NCBI GenBank assembly: GCA_030615235.1 | Contig: JAUWZR010000034.1 | Location: forward strand, 1 to 14,798 | Length of the DNA: 14,798 nucleotides | Reading direction: 5' to 3' | Source: Promethearchaeota archaeon | GTDB lineage: Archaea; Asgardarchaeota; Lokiarchaeia; Sigyniarchaeales; SOKP01 | Shown here: positions 8,201-14,375 of the stretch, in pieces | How the letters are laid out: each line of letters begins with the position of its first letter | Numbering within the stretch: the first letter of the stretch is position 1 | Made by a program: the position numbers and the translations under genes | The notes under the pieces: model-generated | Database searches by the model: none | The model's input: the letters and a program-made list of their open reading frames with translations, nothing else | What the model was told of the DNA's origin: nothing

Positions 8201-8491
8201 TTAGTGTTCCAACCTCTTTAAAATTTTATAAGTTCTAAATTCCCGTACCGGTTCAGATTTTTCGTTTACAGTTTCTATTGGTACTCTTACAAAATTTTTA
8301 TCGTCAAAATCATCAATTTCTACTTCACTATATTTTGCCAAGTTATTAGCAAGCTTTAGTTCTTTTATGAGGAATTCTCTGACAGCACATCTTATCAATT
8401 CTGATCGACTGGGGTACAATCCGTCTCGCCCAATTAATTTTTTTATTGCCTCTATATAACTTTCAGGTACATTAACGGTAACAATTTTCAT
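8201..8491 (-). CDS. Ribbon-helix-helix (CopG/CdrS-like) transcription factor
   Basis: 96 residues. Residues 1-45 fit a MetJ/Arc/CopG ribbon-helix-helix fold: a short strand KIVTVNV (2-8) that would pair in a dimer and enter the DNA major groove, helix A (PESYIEAIKKLIG, 9-21), the turn GLYPSRSE (24-31) typical of archaeal RHH proteins, and helix B (SELIRCAVREFLIKEL, 30-45). The second half (46-96) is mixed acidic then basic with no recognised ligand domain and no nickel-ligand pattern like NikR. It probably binds DNA as a dimer or higher oligomer. The ATG at 8491 follows AAGGCGA. The gene is monocistronic, flanked by long gaps, and its own upstream region is the natural place to look for an autoregulatory operator. 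Confidence 0.85.
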   Translation of the reverse strand: MKIVTVNVPESYIEAIKKLIGRDGLYPSRSELIRCAVREFLIKELKLANNLAKYSEVEIDDFDDKNFVRVPIETVNEKSEPVREFRTYKILKRLEH

Positions 8492-8526
8492 GAAATCGCC
8501 TTAACCATATTTTTTTCTGAATATTC

Positions 8527-8538
8527 TTTATATATTTA
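8527..8538 (-). promoter_or_regulatory. Putative TATA box of the RHH regulator gene
   Basis: The minus strand reads TAAATATATAAA, a good archaeal TATA-like element. A start of transcription about 25 nt downstream would leave a leader of roughly 15-20 nt containing AAGGCGA before the ATG at 8491. Confidence 0.45.
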
Positions 8539-8698
8539 TTAATTATAAAATACTATATAAAGATTTTTTTTTATGTGTTAATATATTATTATAAAAATTA
8601 TTTTACTGAATTTATAATTTAGGATATATTTTACCCCATTAACTCATTTTGGTTCTAAATATTACGCTAAAGTTAAAGATAATCATTTTAAAGTAATA

Positions 8699-8748
8699 TA
8701 TGAAAATATTTTTGAAAATTTTTTATATGTATTTGAAAATTTTTCATA
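8699..8748. repeat. Phased 13-bp direct repeat inside an imperfect inverted repeat
   Basis: TTTGAAAATTTTT occurs exactly at 8711-8723 and again at 8732-8744, 21 bp (two helical turns) apart. A looser copy TGAAAATATTTTT begins at 8701. The block opens with TATGAAAA and closes with TTTTTCATA, giving an imperfect inverted repeat overall. Same-face phasing fits binding of a dimeric regulator or curved DNA; base composition makes chance a real alternative. Confidence 0.4.
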
Positions 8749-8903
8749 AATTGATTAAAATTAAAATATAATTCATGTTGAACTTTTAAATTGGTAAAAA
8801 AAAATTATATATCCTCTTTTTCGTAGGAAAATTCTGAAATAACCAGAACTTGAATTAATATAATTTTTATTACAAATCGGTATTAGTAATGCACATAATT
8901 TTT

Positions 8904-8927
8904 TAATTAATTACTCATGATTAATTA
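8904..8927. repeat. 8-bp inverted repeat TAATTAAT/ATTAATTA
   Basis: Perfect 8-bp arms (8904-8911 and 8920-8927) are separated by 8 bp. The arms are pure A/T, so the palindrome may be accidental. It could also be an operator half-site pair in the large intergenic region. Confidence 0.25.
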
Positions 8928-9210
8928 TTCCCCCCTAATATCTCCCTTGTTCTCTAAAGATTTGAAATATTATAGGTCTTTGGTTTTTTCATTGGGTAAT
9001 AAAAGCACTATCTACTTTTGGTATATTTTTAATTTTAATTTTAGTATTCCTCTTTCAGATTAACGGTATTGATTAAATCACTTCGACCATGACTCAACCG
9101 ATTAATATTTTCGATAACTTCTTATTATTTCTCTCTTAAAAATATTACACATCAATATCTACTAGTGAACTGATTGTGTTTTAAATAAATTTTTATATTC
9201 AATTCGTTGC

Positions 9211-9249
9211 TATAAATATAACAATATTATTAAATCTAAATAGGAAGGT
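9211..9249 (+). promoter_or_regulatory. Promoter and ribosome-binding site of the zinc-ribbon coiled-coil gene
   Basis: TATAAATAT at 9211-9219 is the clearest TATA element in the window. Initiation about 25 nt downstream would give a leader of some 15-20 nt. GGAAGGT at 9243-9249 is a strong Shine-Dalgarno match 7 nt before the TTG at 9257, which supports that non-ATG start. Confidence 0.55.
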
Positions 9250-9256
9250 TTTAAAA

Positions 9257-10651
9257 TTGTCTGAAGCGAAATTGTTTGAAATCTTTATAAACAGTTTGAA
9301 ATTTGATGTAAGTGATTATTTAGTAGAAGAACTTACAGAACTACAAAGTGAAATCATAAATGATGCTACTATTATTTTAAAAGATAATATAGTAGGAGAT
9401 CTAAAGTCCTATGGAGGTTCTGTTAAGAAAAATGAGGAAAAGTTCAAAGAGTTTATGAAAAAGGCTGAAGCTGAATTAGAAAAAGACAAATATAAAGAAA
9501 TTAAAAAAAAGCTGAAGGAATATCTTAAAAAATTATCAGAATTAATTATTAAGACTTGTGTCGTTATAATACCTGTAAAAGAACTTCCTTGGGTCGATGT
9601 CATTTTTCGTACTATTCCTCGAATATCTTATAAAGACAAAGTCCAACTGATGGATAATGCTATTGCATATTATGGGGAGATAAAATATTTTGTTGGGAGA
9701 ACAATAATATATGGAAAAATTAAAGATCAAGAATCATTATTCGCTCCTTTTACGGGAAACATTGATCTAGGGGGATATAAACTAGATGAATCGCAGAAAG
9801 AACCCAAATCTCACATTTTTCCCTATATGAGCGCCATAATTAATTCATTAGATTCTACTATTACAAAAAATCAATTATCAAAATATCACGAGGAATTTCA
9901 AGGACATGGCGAAGCAATTTCTGATTTCTTAATGAAGGATTCTGATTTAAACGATTCCATGGGAAAAATTACGACTGCAATAGAATCCGAGAGGAGTAAA
10001 TCAGACACTGCTGTTTGTTGTATTATAGTTCCTCTTCCTTCCGAAAAAAAAAGTATCGTCCTTATTTCTGATGAAGGCCAAGGACAACCTCGGTTTGGAA
10101 ATTGTTTTGAAGCTTTATTAAAATTGTCTGCCTCATCTTGTCAGATTCCTTCACAAGCGCCACAACAGCCTATCTCCGGAGGACAGGTGTCTGGACCTTC
10201 TACTGGAGGGATTAGAACGCCGGGGGGTCAAGAATTAAAAAGTTGGACTGCTGAAGAGCTCGCCAGCGAAGCTCAAAAGAGGTTAGCTGCGCAACCAAAC
10301 CTTCCTACTTGGAATGAAGAAGACTTGCATAAATTAGCTGAAGAGCGCGGTTCGGGAATCCCCGAGGGAATGGAAGTTTGGAAGGAAGAAGACTTGCAGG
10401 AGTTGGCAGAGAAAAGAAGAAGAGGTGGATTAAATATTCCTGAGTGGAAACCCGATGAAGACATGCCAGAATGTGCTAGTTGTGGATACAGTTTAAGGCC
10501 GGGTTGGACAAAATGCCCTGTCTGTGAGACTCTTGTTGGAGAAAAACCTTCTCAAGAAGAAAAACAAGAGCCAATTGAACCCTCTGAAGATGGTCAAACT
10601 GATGATCCCGAACAAGAAGCCGATTCTCCTGAAGAAAATAACGATCCTTAA
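9257..10651 (+). CDS. Coiled-coil protein with tandem Trp repeats, zinc ribbon and acidic tail
   Basis: 464 residues, no known enzyme motif. Order of parts: an N-terminal helical region with a Lys/Glu-rich coiled coil (about 55-98); a globular domain (about 99-295) that includes the hydrophobic strands CVVIIPVKELPW and CCIIVPLP but no family I recognise; a Gln/Pro/Gly/Ser linker (296-325); four units beginning with Trp at 330, 352, 375 and 397 (pattern W-x-x-E-E-L/D-x-x-x-A-x-x-R in the first three); a four-cysteine zinc ribbon (CASC at 406-409, CPVC at 420-423); and a disordered acidic tail (430-464). No signal peptide or membrane segment, so cytosolic. The repeats plus ribbon look like a docking array of an adaptor or scaffold. 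It starts at TTG, supported by GGAAGGT. It opens the GTPase/V4R/VWA cluster. Confidence 0.75.
   Translation: MSEAKLFEIFINSLKFDVSDYLVEELTELQSEIINDATIILKDNIVGDLKSYGGSVKKNEEKFKEFMKKAEAELEKDKYKEIKKKLKEYLKKLSELIIKTCVVIIPVKELPWVDVIFRTIPRISYKDKVQLMDNAIAYYGEIKYFVGRTIIYGKIKDQESLFAPFTGNIDLGGYKLDESQKEPKSHIFPYMSAIINSLDSTITKNQLSKYHEEFQGHGEAISDFLMKDSDLNDSMGKITTAIESERSKSDTAVCCIIVPLPSEKKSIVLISDEGQGQPRFGNCFEALLKLSASSCQIPSQAPQQPISGGQVSGPSTGGIRTPGGQELKSWTAEELASEAQKRLAAQPNLPTWNEEDLHKLAEERGSGIPEGMEVWKEEDLQELAEKRRRGGLNIPEWKPDEDMPECASCGYSLRPGWTKCPVCETLVGEKPSQEEKQEPIEPSEDGQTDDPEQEADSPEENNDP
10244..10459 (+). repeat. Intragenic tandem repeat of 22-23 codons
   Basis: Units start at the Trp codons 10244, 10310, 10379 and 10445, a period of 66-69 bp. 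Units two and three share 19 of 21 bases at 10310-10330 and 10379-10399, coding WNEEDLH and WKEEDLQ. Near-identity at DNA level suggests relatively recent duplication of one unit. The fourth is short and runs into the zinc ribbon. Confidence 0.7.
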
Positions 10652-10669
10652 AAATTTATTTTATAAAGC

Positions 10670-10677
10670 TTTTTTTT
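10670..10677 (+). terminator. T-run terminator after the zinc-ribbon protein gene
   Basis: Eight T residues follow AAAGC about 18 nt after the stop codon. Two more T-runs occur at 10761-10767 and 10773-10778 before the next gene, so transcripts from the first gene probably end in this gap and the GTPase gene has its own promoter. Confidence 0.5.
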
Positions 10678-10789
10678 GCACTAGTTGCGCTTCTACTTTT
10701 TGCTTATTAAGGAGTCAATAGCATAAAGTTTATAAGAAAGAACATCTGCTAATTCCAAACTTTTTTTAAGCATTTTTTATTTACTTCCT

Positions 10790-10842
10790 TAAGGGAATAA
10801 ATGATTAGGAAAATTCTGTGTTATCTAAAATATTTTTGTTAA
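10790..10842 (+). promoter_or_regulatory. Short upstream reading frame overlapping the GTPase start
   Basis: AAGGGA (about 10791-10796) precedes an ATG at 10801 that opens a 13-codon frame, MIRKILCYLKYFC, ending at TAA 10840-10842. It overlaps the GTG start of the GTPase gene at 10818 in another frame. It may couple or limit GTPase translation, or be accidental. Confidence 0.3.
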
Positions 10843-11855
10843 AGCGCAAAAATTATCTTGATTTAAGCGGTCTTGACATCTATAGTTATCCCGAAGATAT
10901 AGATAAAAAGGATAATAAAGAAATAGTTTTAAAAATCATCCAAGGACACGATCATGAATCCCTCGAAGATAATTGTAGTAAAAAAATCAAATCAGAGGGT
11001 AGAGCAAATTCTACGCAAGATACCTCTAATCCGTTTGTAATTGGTAATCCAGTTTCTCAATTGATAGGGAACCAAAACATCTACACTATATGCCTTAATG
11101 CTGAAATGCTTATAGGATTAGTATTTGATAAAGAAGATAATCCATACGATTATCGAGAAATTTTTGTTGATATGTCTAACGAATTATTAAATATTGAAAG
11201 ATGCTGCTCTTTTAAAGACGATATCGAAATCGAAAACTTTTTAATAACATTGTTTATTGATATAAAAAGATTTGGGGATGAAACTCTTGAAAAAGCTCCT
11301 GAAGTTTCCTTTCATCCCTCTAGATTGTTTACAAAAGTCTTTCTATTTGGAATCGACGAAGTTGGGAAGAGCTCCTTTACAAGAAGAATTAAAACAGGTA
11401 AATTTAACGACAACTTTTTTACACCAAGTAAAAAATTTAACATTGAGTATATCCAGAGGCAAGATTTTTTACTTTCAATCTGGGACTCTCCAGGACAGAC
11501 CCCGTTCAGAGAAAAATGGCTCCTAGGGCTTCAAGATTCGAATATAATTATTTATATAATCGATGTTGCTAACCAATTACGGTTTGAAGAATCAAAAAGA
11601 GAATTTTGGAAAATTTTTAATCAAAATGAATTTAAGGATATCCCACTTCTTATATTAGGTAATAAAATCGATTTAATTAACCATATCATTCATGACAGTA
11701 GTGAATCTCTTGAAAGAACAAGAAATGAAATTATTGATTTTTTTGAATTTGATAGTTTACAACATAACAACTGGAAATTTGTTTTCACATCTGTTAAAAC
11801 TAGCTATAATATTGAAAAAGTATTAAACACGATTTTTACCTTAGTCACAGCTTAA
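10818..11855 (+). CDS. Longin-like domain fused to an Arf-type small GTPase
   Basis: 345 residues. The C-terminal half (about 170-345) is a Ras-superfamily G domain: P-loop GIDEVGKS (178-185); switch I Thr202 in FFTPSK; G3 WDSPGQ (222-227), with the Asp, Gly and candidate catalytic Gln227 kept but Pro225 where Arf proteins have Gly; G4 GNKID (281-285); and G5 TSVK (324-327). The WDxxGQ form is Arf-like, but there is no N-terminal myristoylation site. The N-terminal part (about 1-165) includes a low-complexity loop (45-75) and then NIYTICLNAEMLIGLVF (87-103) and further alternating segments that look like a longin/roadblock-type alpha-beta fold; this assignment is weak. It is likely a cytosolic switch acting with the neighbouring V4R and roadblock-type proteins. 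GTG start with AGGA 7 nt upstream. Confidence 0.8.
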   Translation: MLSKIFLLKRKNYLDLSGLDIYSYPEDIDKKDNKEIVLKIIQGHDHESLEDNCSKKIKSEGRANSTQDTSNPFVIGNPVSQLIGNQNIYTICLNAEMLIGLVFDKEDNPYDYREIFVDMSNELLNIERCCSFKDDIEIENFLITLFIDIKRFGDETLEKAPEVSFHPSRLFTKVFLFGIDEVGKSSFTRRIKTGKFNDNFFTPSKKFNIEYIQRQDFLLSIWDSPGQTPFREKWLLGLQDSNIIIYIIDVANQLRFEESKREFWKIFNQNEFKDIPLLILGNKIDLINHIIHDSSESLERTRNEIIDFFEFDSLQHNNWKFVFTSVKTSYNIEKVLNTIFTLVTA

Positions 11856-11980
11856 AAAATCTATACAAATTTTGGTTTATCAATAAATTTATAAGCCTAG
11901 CCGATTAAATTTCTATTATATTAAATAAGTTTAAAGATTTTGCTAGTTGAGCGATATAACAATAATAAAAGGATTTAATT

Positions 11981-12577
11981 ATGATTAAACGTCTCAAAAA
12001 AGAATTACAGATAAATATTGAGGAAAAAGAAGGACAATTATTTTTAGGCGAAAAAGATAAAGATATAAGGCTTGTAATGCTACGCCCAAATGAGATAATG
12101 GAATTTTGCGAATTTGCTGGAACAAATGCTGAAGATATCCTGATATGGGTGGGGAAATCTTTGGGCAAAATATTTTTGGAGAAGTTTTTTTATAACAAGG
12201 ATTGGAGTAATGCTAAGATGGAGACTAAAAAGGAAGCTGTCCTGGGAACTCTCCAGGTCTTAATGCTTATGGGGTACGGTGGGATCACAGGGATGTTTAG
12301 AAAAGACCACATTATCATAAATGTGTACAATTCTTTAGCAACCGAAGAAATAGGCAATATTTTGGCTAAAAATTTATGTTTATTATATCTGGGTATTTTT
12401 AACAGCGTGTTTGAAGTACTTGGGATTGAAGTTGATGGTAGTGAGGAAGAATGCGTTTTGACAGGAGGCGAAAAGTGTTCATACAAATTTACTCTCCTTT
12501 CAGAAGAAATTGATGATAAACTATTAGACAAACAGCTTTCTGACGCAGCTGTATCTAATTTCTTAGCTTCTCTTTAA
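11981..12577 (+). CDS. V4R-domain protein (Bet3/TRAPP-related fold)
   Basis: 198 residues in one domain. The pattern fits the V4R (4-vinyl reductase) family, a small-molecule-binding fold related to the Bet3 subunit of eukaryotic TRAPP: an N-terminal strand region, helices (about 48-70) resembling the family's ILxxxGKxLG region (ILIWVGKSLGKIF), a central helical section, a second strand region (about 107-118), a helix (about 122-147) and the C-terminal GGEKCSYKF segment (162-170) with Cys158 and Cys166 in the usual C-x7-C spacing. No DNA-binding domain is attached. ATG at 11981 with AAAGGAT 8 nt upstream. It follows the GTPase gene by 125 nt on the same strand. In eukaryotes TRAPP acts on small GTPases, so a GTPase-linked role here is plausible but inferred. 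Confidence 0.78.
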   Translation: MIKRLKKELQINIEEKEGQLFLGEKDKDIRLVMLRPNEIMEFCEFAGTNAEDILIWVGKSLGKIFLEKFFYNKDWSNAKMETKKEAVLGTLQVLMLMGYGGITGMFRKDHIIINVYNSLATEEIGNILAKNLCLLYLGIFNSVFEVLGIEVDGSEEECVLTGGEKCSYKFTLLSEEIDDKLLDKQLSDAAVSNFLASL

Positions 12578-12752
12578 AATGTAGTTTCAAATCTCTTCAT
12601 ATTATCGAATTATCTTAAAAATGTGGTATATAATAGCTTACAACGCTTACCCGTCTTTAATAAGTTTAATAGCAATATTTAATTCTAGTGAAGAATAACA
12701 ACTTTAATAATCACTATTTTTTAATTTGCACAATTACACTAAGGGCATTATT

Positions 12753-12965
12753 ATGGTAGATAAACAAATATTAAAACTTTCCAAATTATGCGAACATTGG
12801 GCGAATCATAACGAAACTCATAAAGAAAGCTTCATAAAATGGAGAGATATCGCGAGAGAAAGAAGAAATTTACTCCCTGTTGTAGAAAAACTAGATAAAG
12901 CCATCGAGATGATGGATAAATGTACGGAATTTTTACTTTCAGCAAGAAAAGATCTTGAAATATAA
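12753..12965 (+). CDS. Small helical protein with HWxxHNxxH motif
   Basis: 70 residues from the ATG at 12753. The frame also allows a TTG at 12726, but the added residues (MHNYTKGII) look unlike coding sequence for this family and no ribosome-binding site supports it; AAGGG lies about 8 nt before the ATG. Predicted as a two-helix hairpin with charged surface. Residues C13, H15-W16, H19-N20 and H23 sit on one helix in the pattern CEHWANHNETH. Similar short archaeal proteins with HWxxHNxxH followed by an amphipathic helix exist as I recall, and I believe they belong to a DUF. Clustered His could bind a metal. No enzyme motif. It converges on the GTPase gene at 12998-14206. Confidence 0.6.
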   Translation: MVDKQILKLSKLCEHWANHNETHKESFIKWRDIARERRNLLPVVEKLDKAIEMMDKCTEFLLSARKDLEI

Positions 12966-12997
12966 GTAGATATCCTAGGATTTAAGGTATATATATT

Positions 12998-14206
12998 TTA
13001 AAGGAACAAATTTATTAAGGGCAATAGTTGTTGCTTGAAATAATCGATTTTTTCTTTTAATAGATCAAAGTTATCACTCAATATCCATAAGTATACTGGA
13101 ATCATTAACTCAGAGTACTCAAAAAGTTTTTCTCCTCGAATAGTAAATCTATTTAAGGGAAAATCAAGCGTGATTGAAGGTTCTCTAGTTAATCCTATTG
13201 AACTATGAAAGTTCGAAAGCGTTTGCATAATTAGTGCTGTATTATTTAACAAAGCCTCATCAATATCTGAGCTCCTGAAGCTTCCAAAAATTAAACCATC
13301 CATCGAAATTAAGCTCGTAGCTTTACCTTCAATAGTATGAGTAAAGTCCTCTAAGATGTTCTCAATTATCTCTGAAGTCTCAGAAACTAATTTCAAAGCT
13401 TCGCTGAACATCTGCATGATTGTTTCTCTTTGATATATAGTCGTATCAGAATAATTGATTGATAAATTTTCATAATCGCCCATAATGTTATTGAATTTAT
13501 TCTTTATTGCAGATACATTGTTTTGCCATTCGAGAGAAGTACGAATATCTTTATCGCTTTTTGAGAGTACTATCATGATTGGAGGAAATTCATTTAATCC
13601 AACCAAAGCTTTTAACACTTGACGGAAATAATTTGCAGCTTCAGAAAATCTATCATTATCTTGTATGTCAATAACATAAAGTATCAAATCAGCTTCAGTA
13701 AAGAATAATTCAGGTCTGTTAAAATAGAGCTTTTCTCGATATTGGACTTGACCACCTAAATCCCATGAAAGTATTGGATACCCAAAAAAGTCAAGTCTTT
13801 CGCGTTTAACTCCCCTTGTGGGGAGAAGAGACTTGATAATTGAAAATTTATCTTGAAGAACCGCTAAAATGCTAGTTTTTCCCCCATTGTCCAAACCTAT
13901 CATTAAAATTTTCTTATGCGTTTTTATTTTCTCTCTGATTGCTTTTTCAAGTACTTTTGCGATTTTTACCCATTTCTGAAGAATTTTTGCTGGAATTTCT
14001 TCAATAGTTGGAAGACTCTCGATCGATAATTTCGCTAAATCCTCGATGTTTTTTACATTATTGTCTACTAATTTGTCAGAGGAAATTTGATCGATTCCAA
14101 TTAGCGAACCTGGTTTGAATTTTAATGCTTCATCTAATTCGTTAATCATTACAGAACTTTTGAAAAAGTCTTTAATCACAATGCTTTTTGGCTCCTCTTT
14201 AGACAT
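12998..14206 (-). CDS. Rag-like GTPase: HhH-type domain, Arf-like G domain, roadblock-like domain
   Basis: 402 residues in three parts. Residues about 30-90 resemble a helix-hairpin-helix/SAM-like helical domain (LIGIDQISSDKLVDNNVKN, then W79). The G domain (about 97-275) has P-loop GLDNGGKT (104-111), switch I Thr130 in LPTRG, G3 WDLGGQ (148-153) with Gln153, G4 LSKSD (214-218), where the Asn of NKxD is Ser215, and SDTTIY (253-258) near the G5 position, resembling the WDETLY segment of RagA/Gtr1. The C-terminal part (about 280-400) starts with LISMDGLIFGSF (299-310), a roadblock/longin-type strand pair, and continues with helices and strands. G domain followed by a roadblock-like domain is the order found in Rag/Gtr GTPases. 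Cytosolic; no lipidation motif seen. It is divergent from the VWA gene. Its Shine-Dalgarno sequence is weak. Confidence 0.82.
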   Translation of the reverse strand: MSKEEPKSIVIKDFFKSSVMINELDEALKFKPGSLIGIDQISSDKLVDNNVKNIEDLAKLSIESLPTIEEIPAKILQKWVKIAKVLEKAIREKIKTHKKILMIGLDNGGKTSILAVLQDKFSIIKSLLPTRGVKRERLDFFGYPILSWDLGGQVQYREKLYFNRPELFFTEADLILYVIDIQDNDRFSEAANYFRQVLKALVGLNEFPPIMIVLSKSDKDIRTSLEWQNNVSAIKNKFNNIMGDYENLSINYSDTTIYQRETIMQMFSEALKLVSETSEIIENILEDFTHTIEGKATSLISMDGLIFGSFRSSDIDEALLNNTALIMQTLSNFHSSIGLTREPSITLDFPLNRFTIRGEKLFEYSELMIPVYLWILSDNFDLLKEKIDYFKQQLLPLINLFL

Positions 14207-14233
14207 GACACATCGGATTTTAAATCAATTTTA

Positions 14234-14246
14234 CTTTAATTTATAG
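14234..14246 (-). promoter_or_regulatory. Putative TATA box of the Rag-like GTPase gene
   Basis: The minus strand reads CTATAAATTAAAG, 28-40 nt before the ATG at 14206. Its ribosome-binding site is poor, so the transcript may have a very short leader. A second TATA-like stretch lies at about 14252-14270. Confidence 0.4.
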
Positions 14247-14330
14247 TGTAACTTTATTTTATAGTAAAATATCTAATTAATAAAATTTTAGTTTTGTGGA
14301 AAAACATAATTTTTTATTCATAATTTTTTA

Positions 14331-14358
14331 TTCTATAAGTACAGGCTTTTGTAAAAGC
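14331..14358 (+). promoter_or_regulatory. Putative promoter and palindromic operator of the VWA gene
   Basis: A TATA-like TTCTATAAGT lies at 14331-14340, and the perfect palindromic element GCTTTTGTAAAAGC (6-bp arms, 2-bp centre) at 14345-14358. The expected transcription start falls at or just after the palindrome, a position where a bound protein would block initiation. The same 169-bp gap also serves the divergent GTPase gene. Confidence 0.35.
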
Positions 14359-14375
14359 TTAAACGGTATTTGAAT

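Larger units (their letters stand above)
8492..9256. other. 765-bp AT-rich non-coding region
   Basis: The left edge carries the minus-strand promoter of the RHH gene (TATA-like 8527-8538, 36-47 nt before its ATG). The right edge carries the promoter of the zinc-ribbon protein gene (9211-9219). Between them are an exact 13-bp direct repeat with 21-bp phasing (8711-8744), an 8-bp inverted repeat (8904-8927) and a C-run at 8930-8935. Reading frames here are short and lack ribosome-binding sites. I cannot see a tRNA, box C/D or other structured RNA by eye. It is long for this compact genome and may hold a regulatory site, an undetected small RNA or a decayed gene. Confidence 0.5.

Noticed and set aside
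8700..8771. 23-codon frame coding a Lys/Ile/Phe-rich heptad-like peptide (MKIFLKIFYMYLKIF...)
   Set aside because: It looks like a cationic amphipathic peptide, but the pattern follows from the AT-rich direct repeats. There is no ribosome-binding site, and such compositions arise by chance in A/T DNA.
9041..9118. Minus-strand stretch of 25 open codons ending LINTVNLKEEY
   Set aside because: The composition looks protein-like, but it is closed upstream by two stop codons and has no convincing start. At most a gene relic.
12972..12981. Perfect palindrome ATCCTAGGAT in the convergent gap
   Set aside because: Ten bases only, with no T-run after it; too short to call a terminator or operator.
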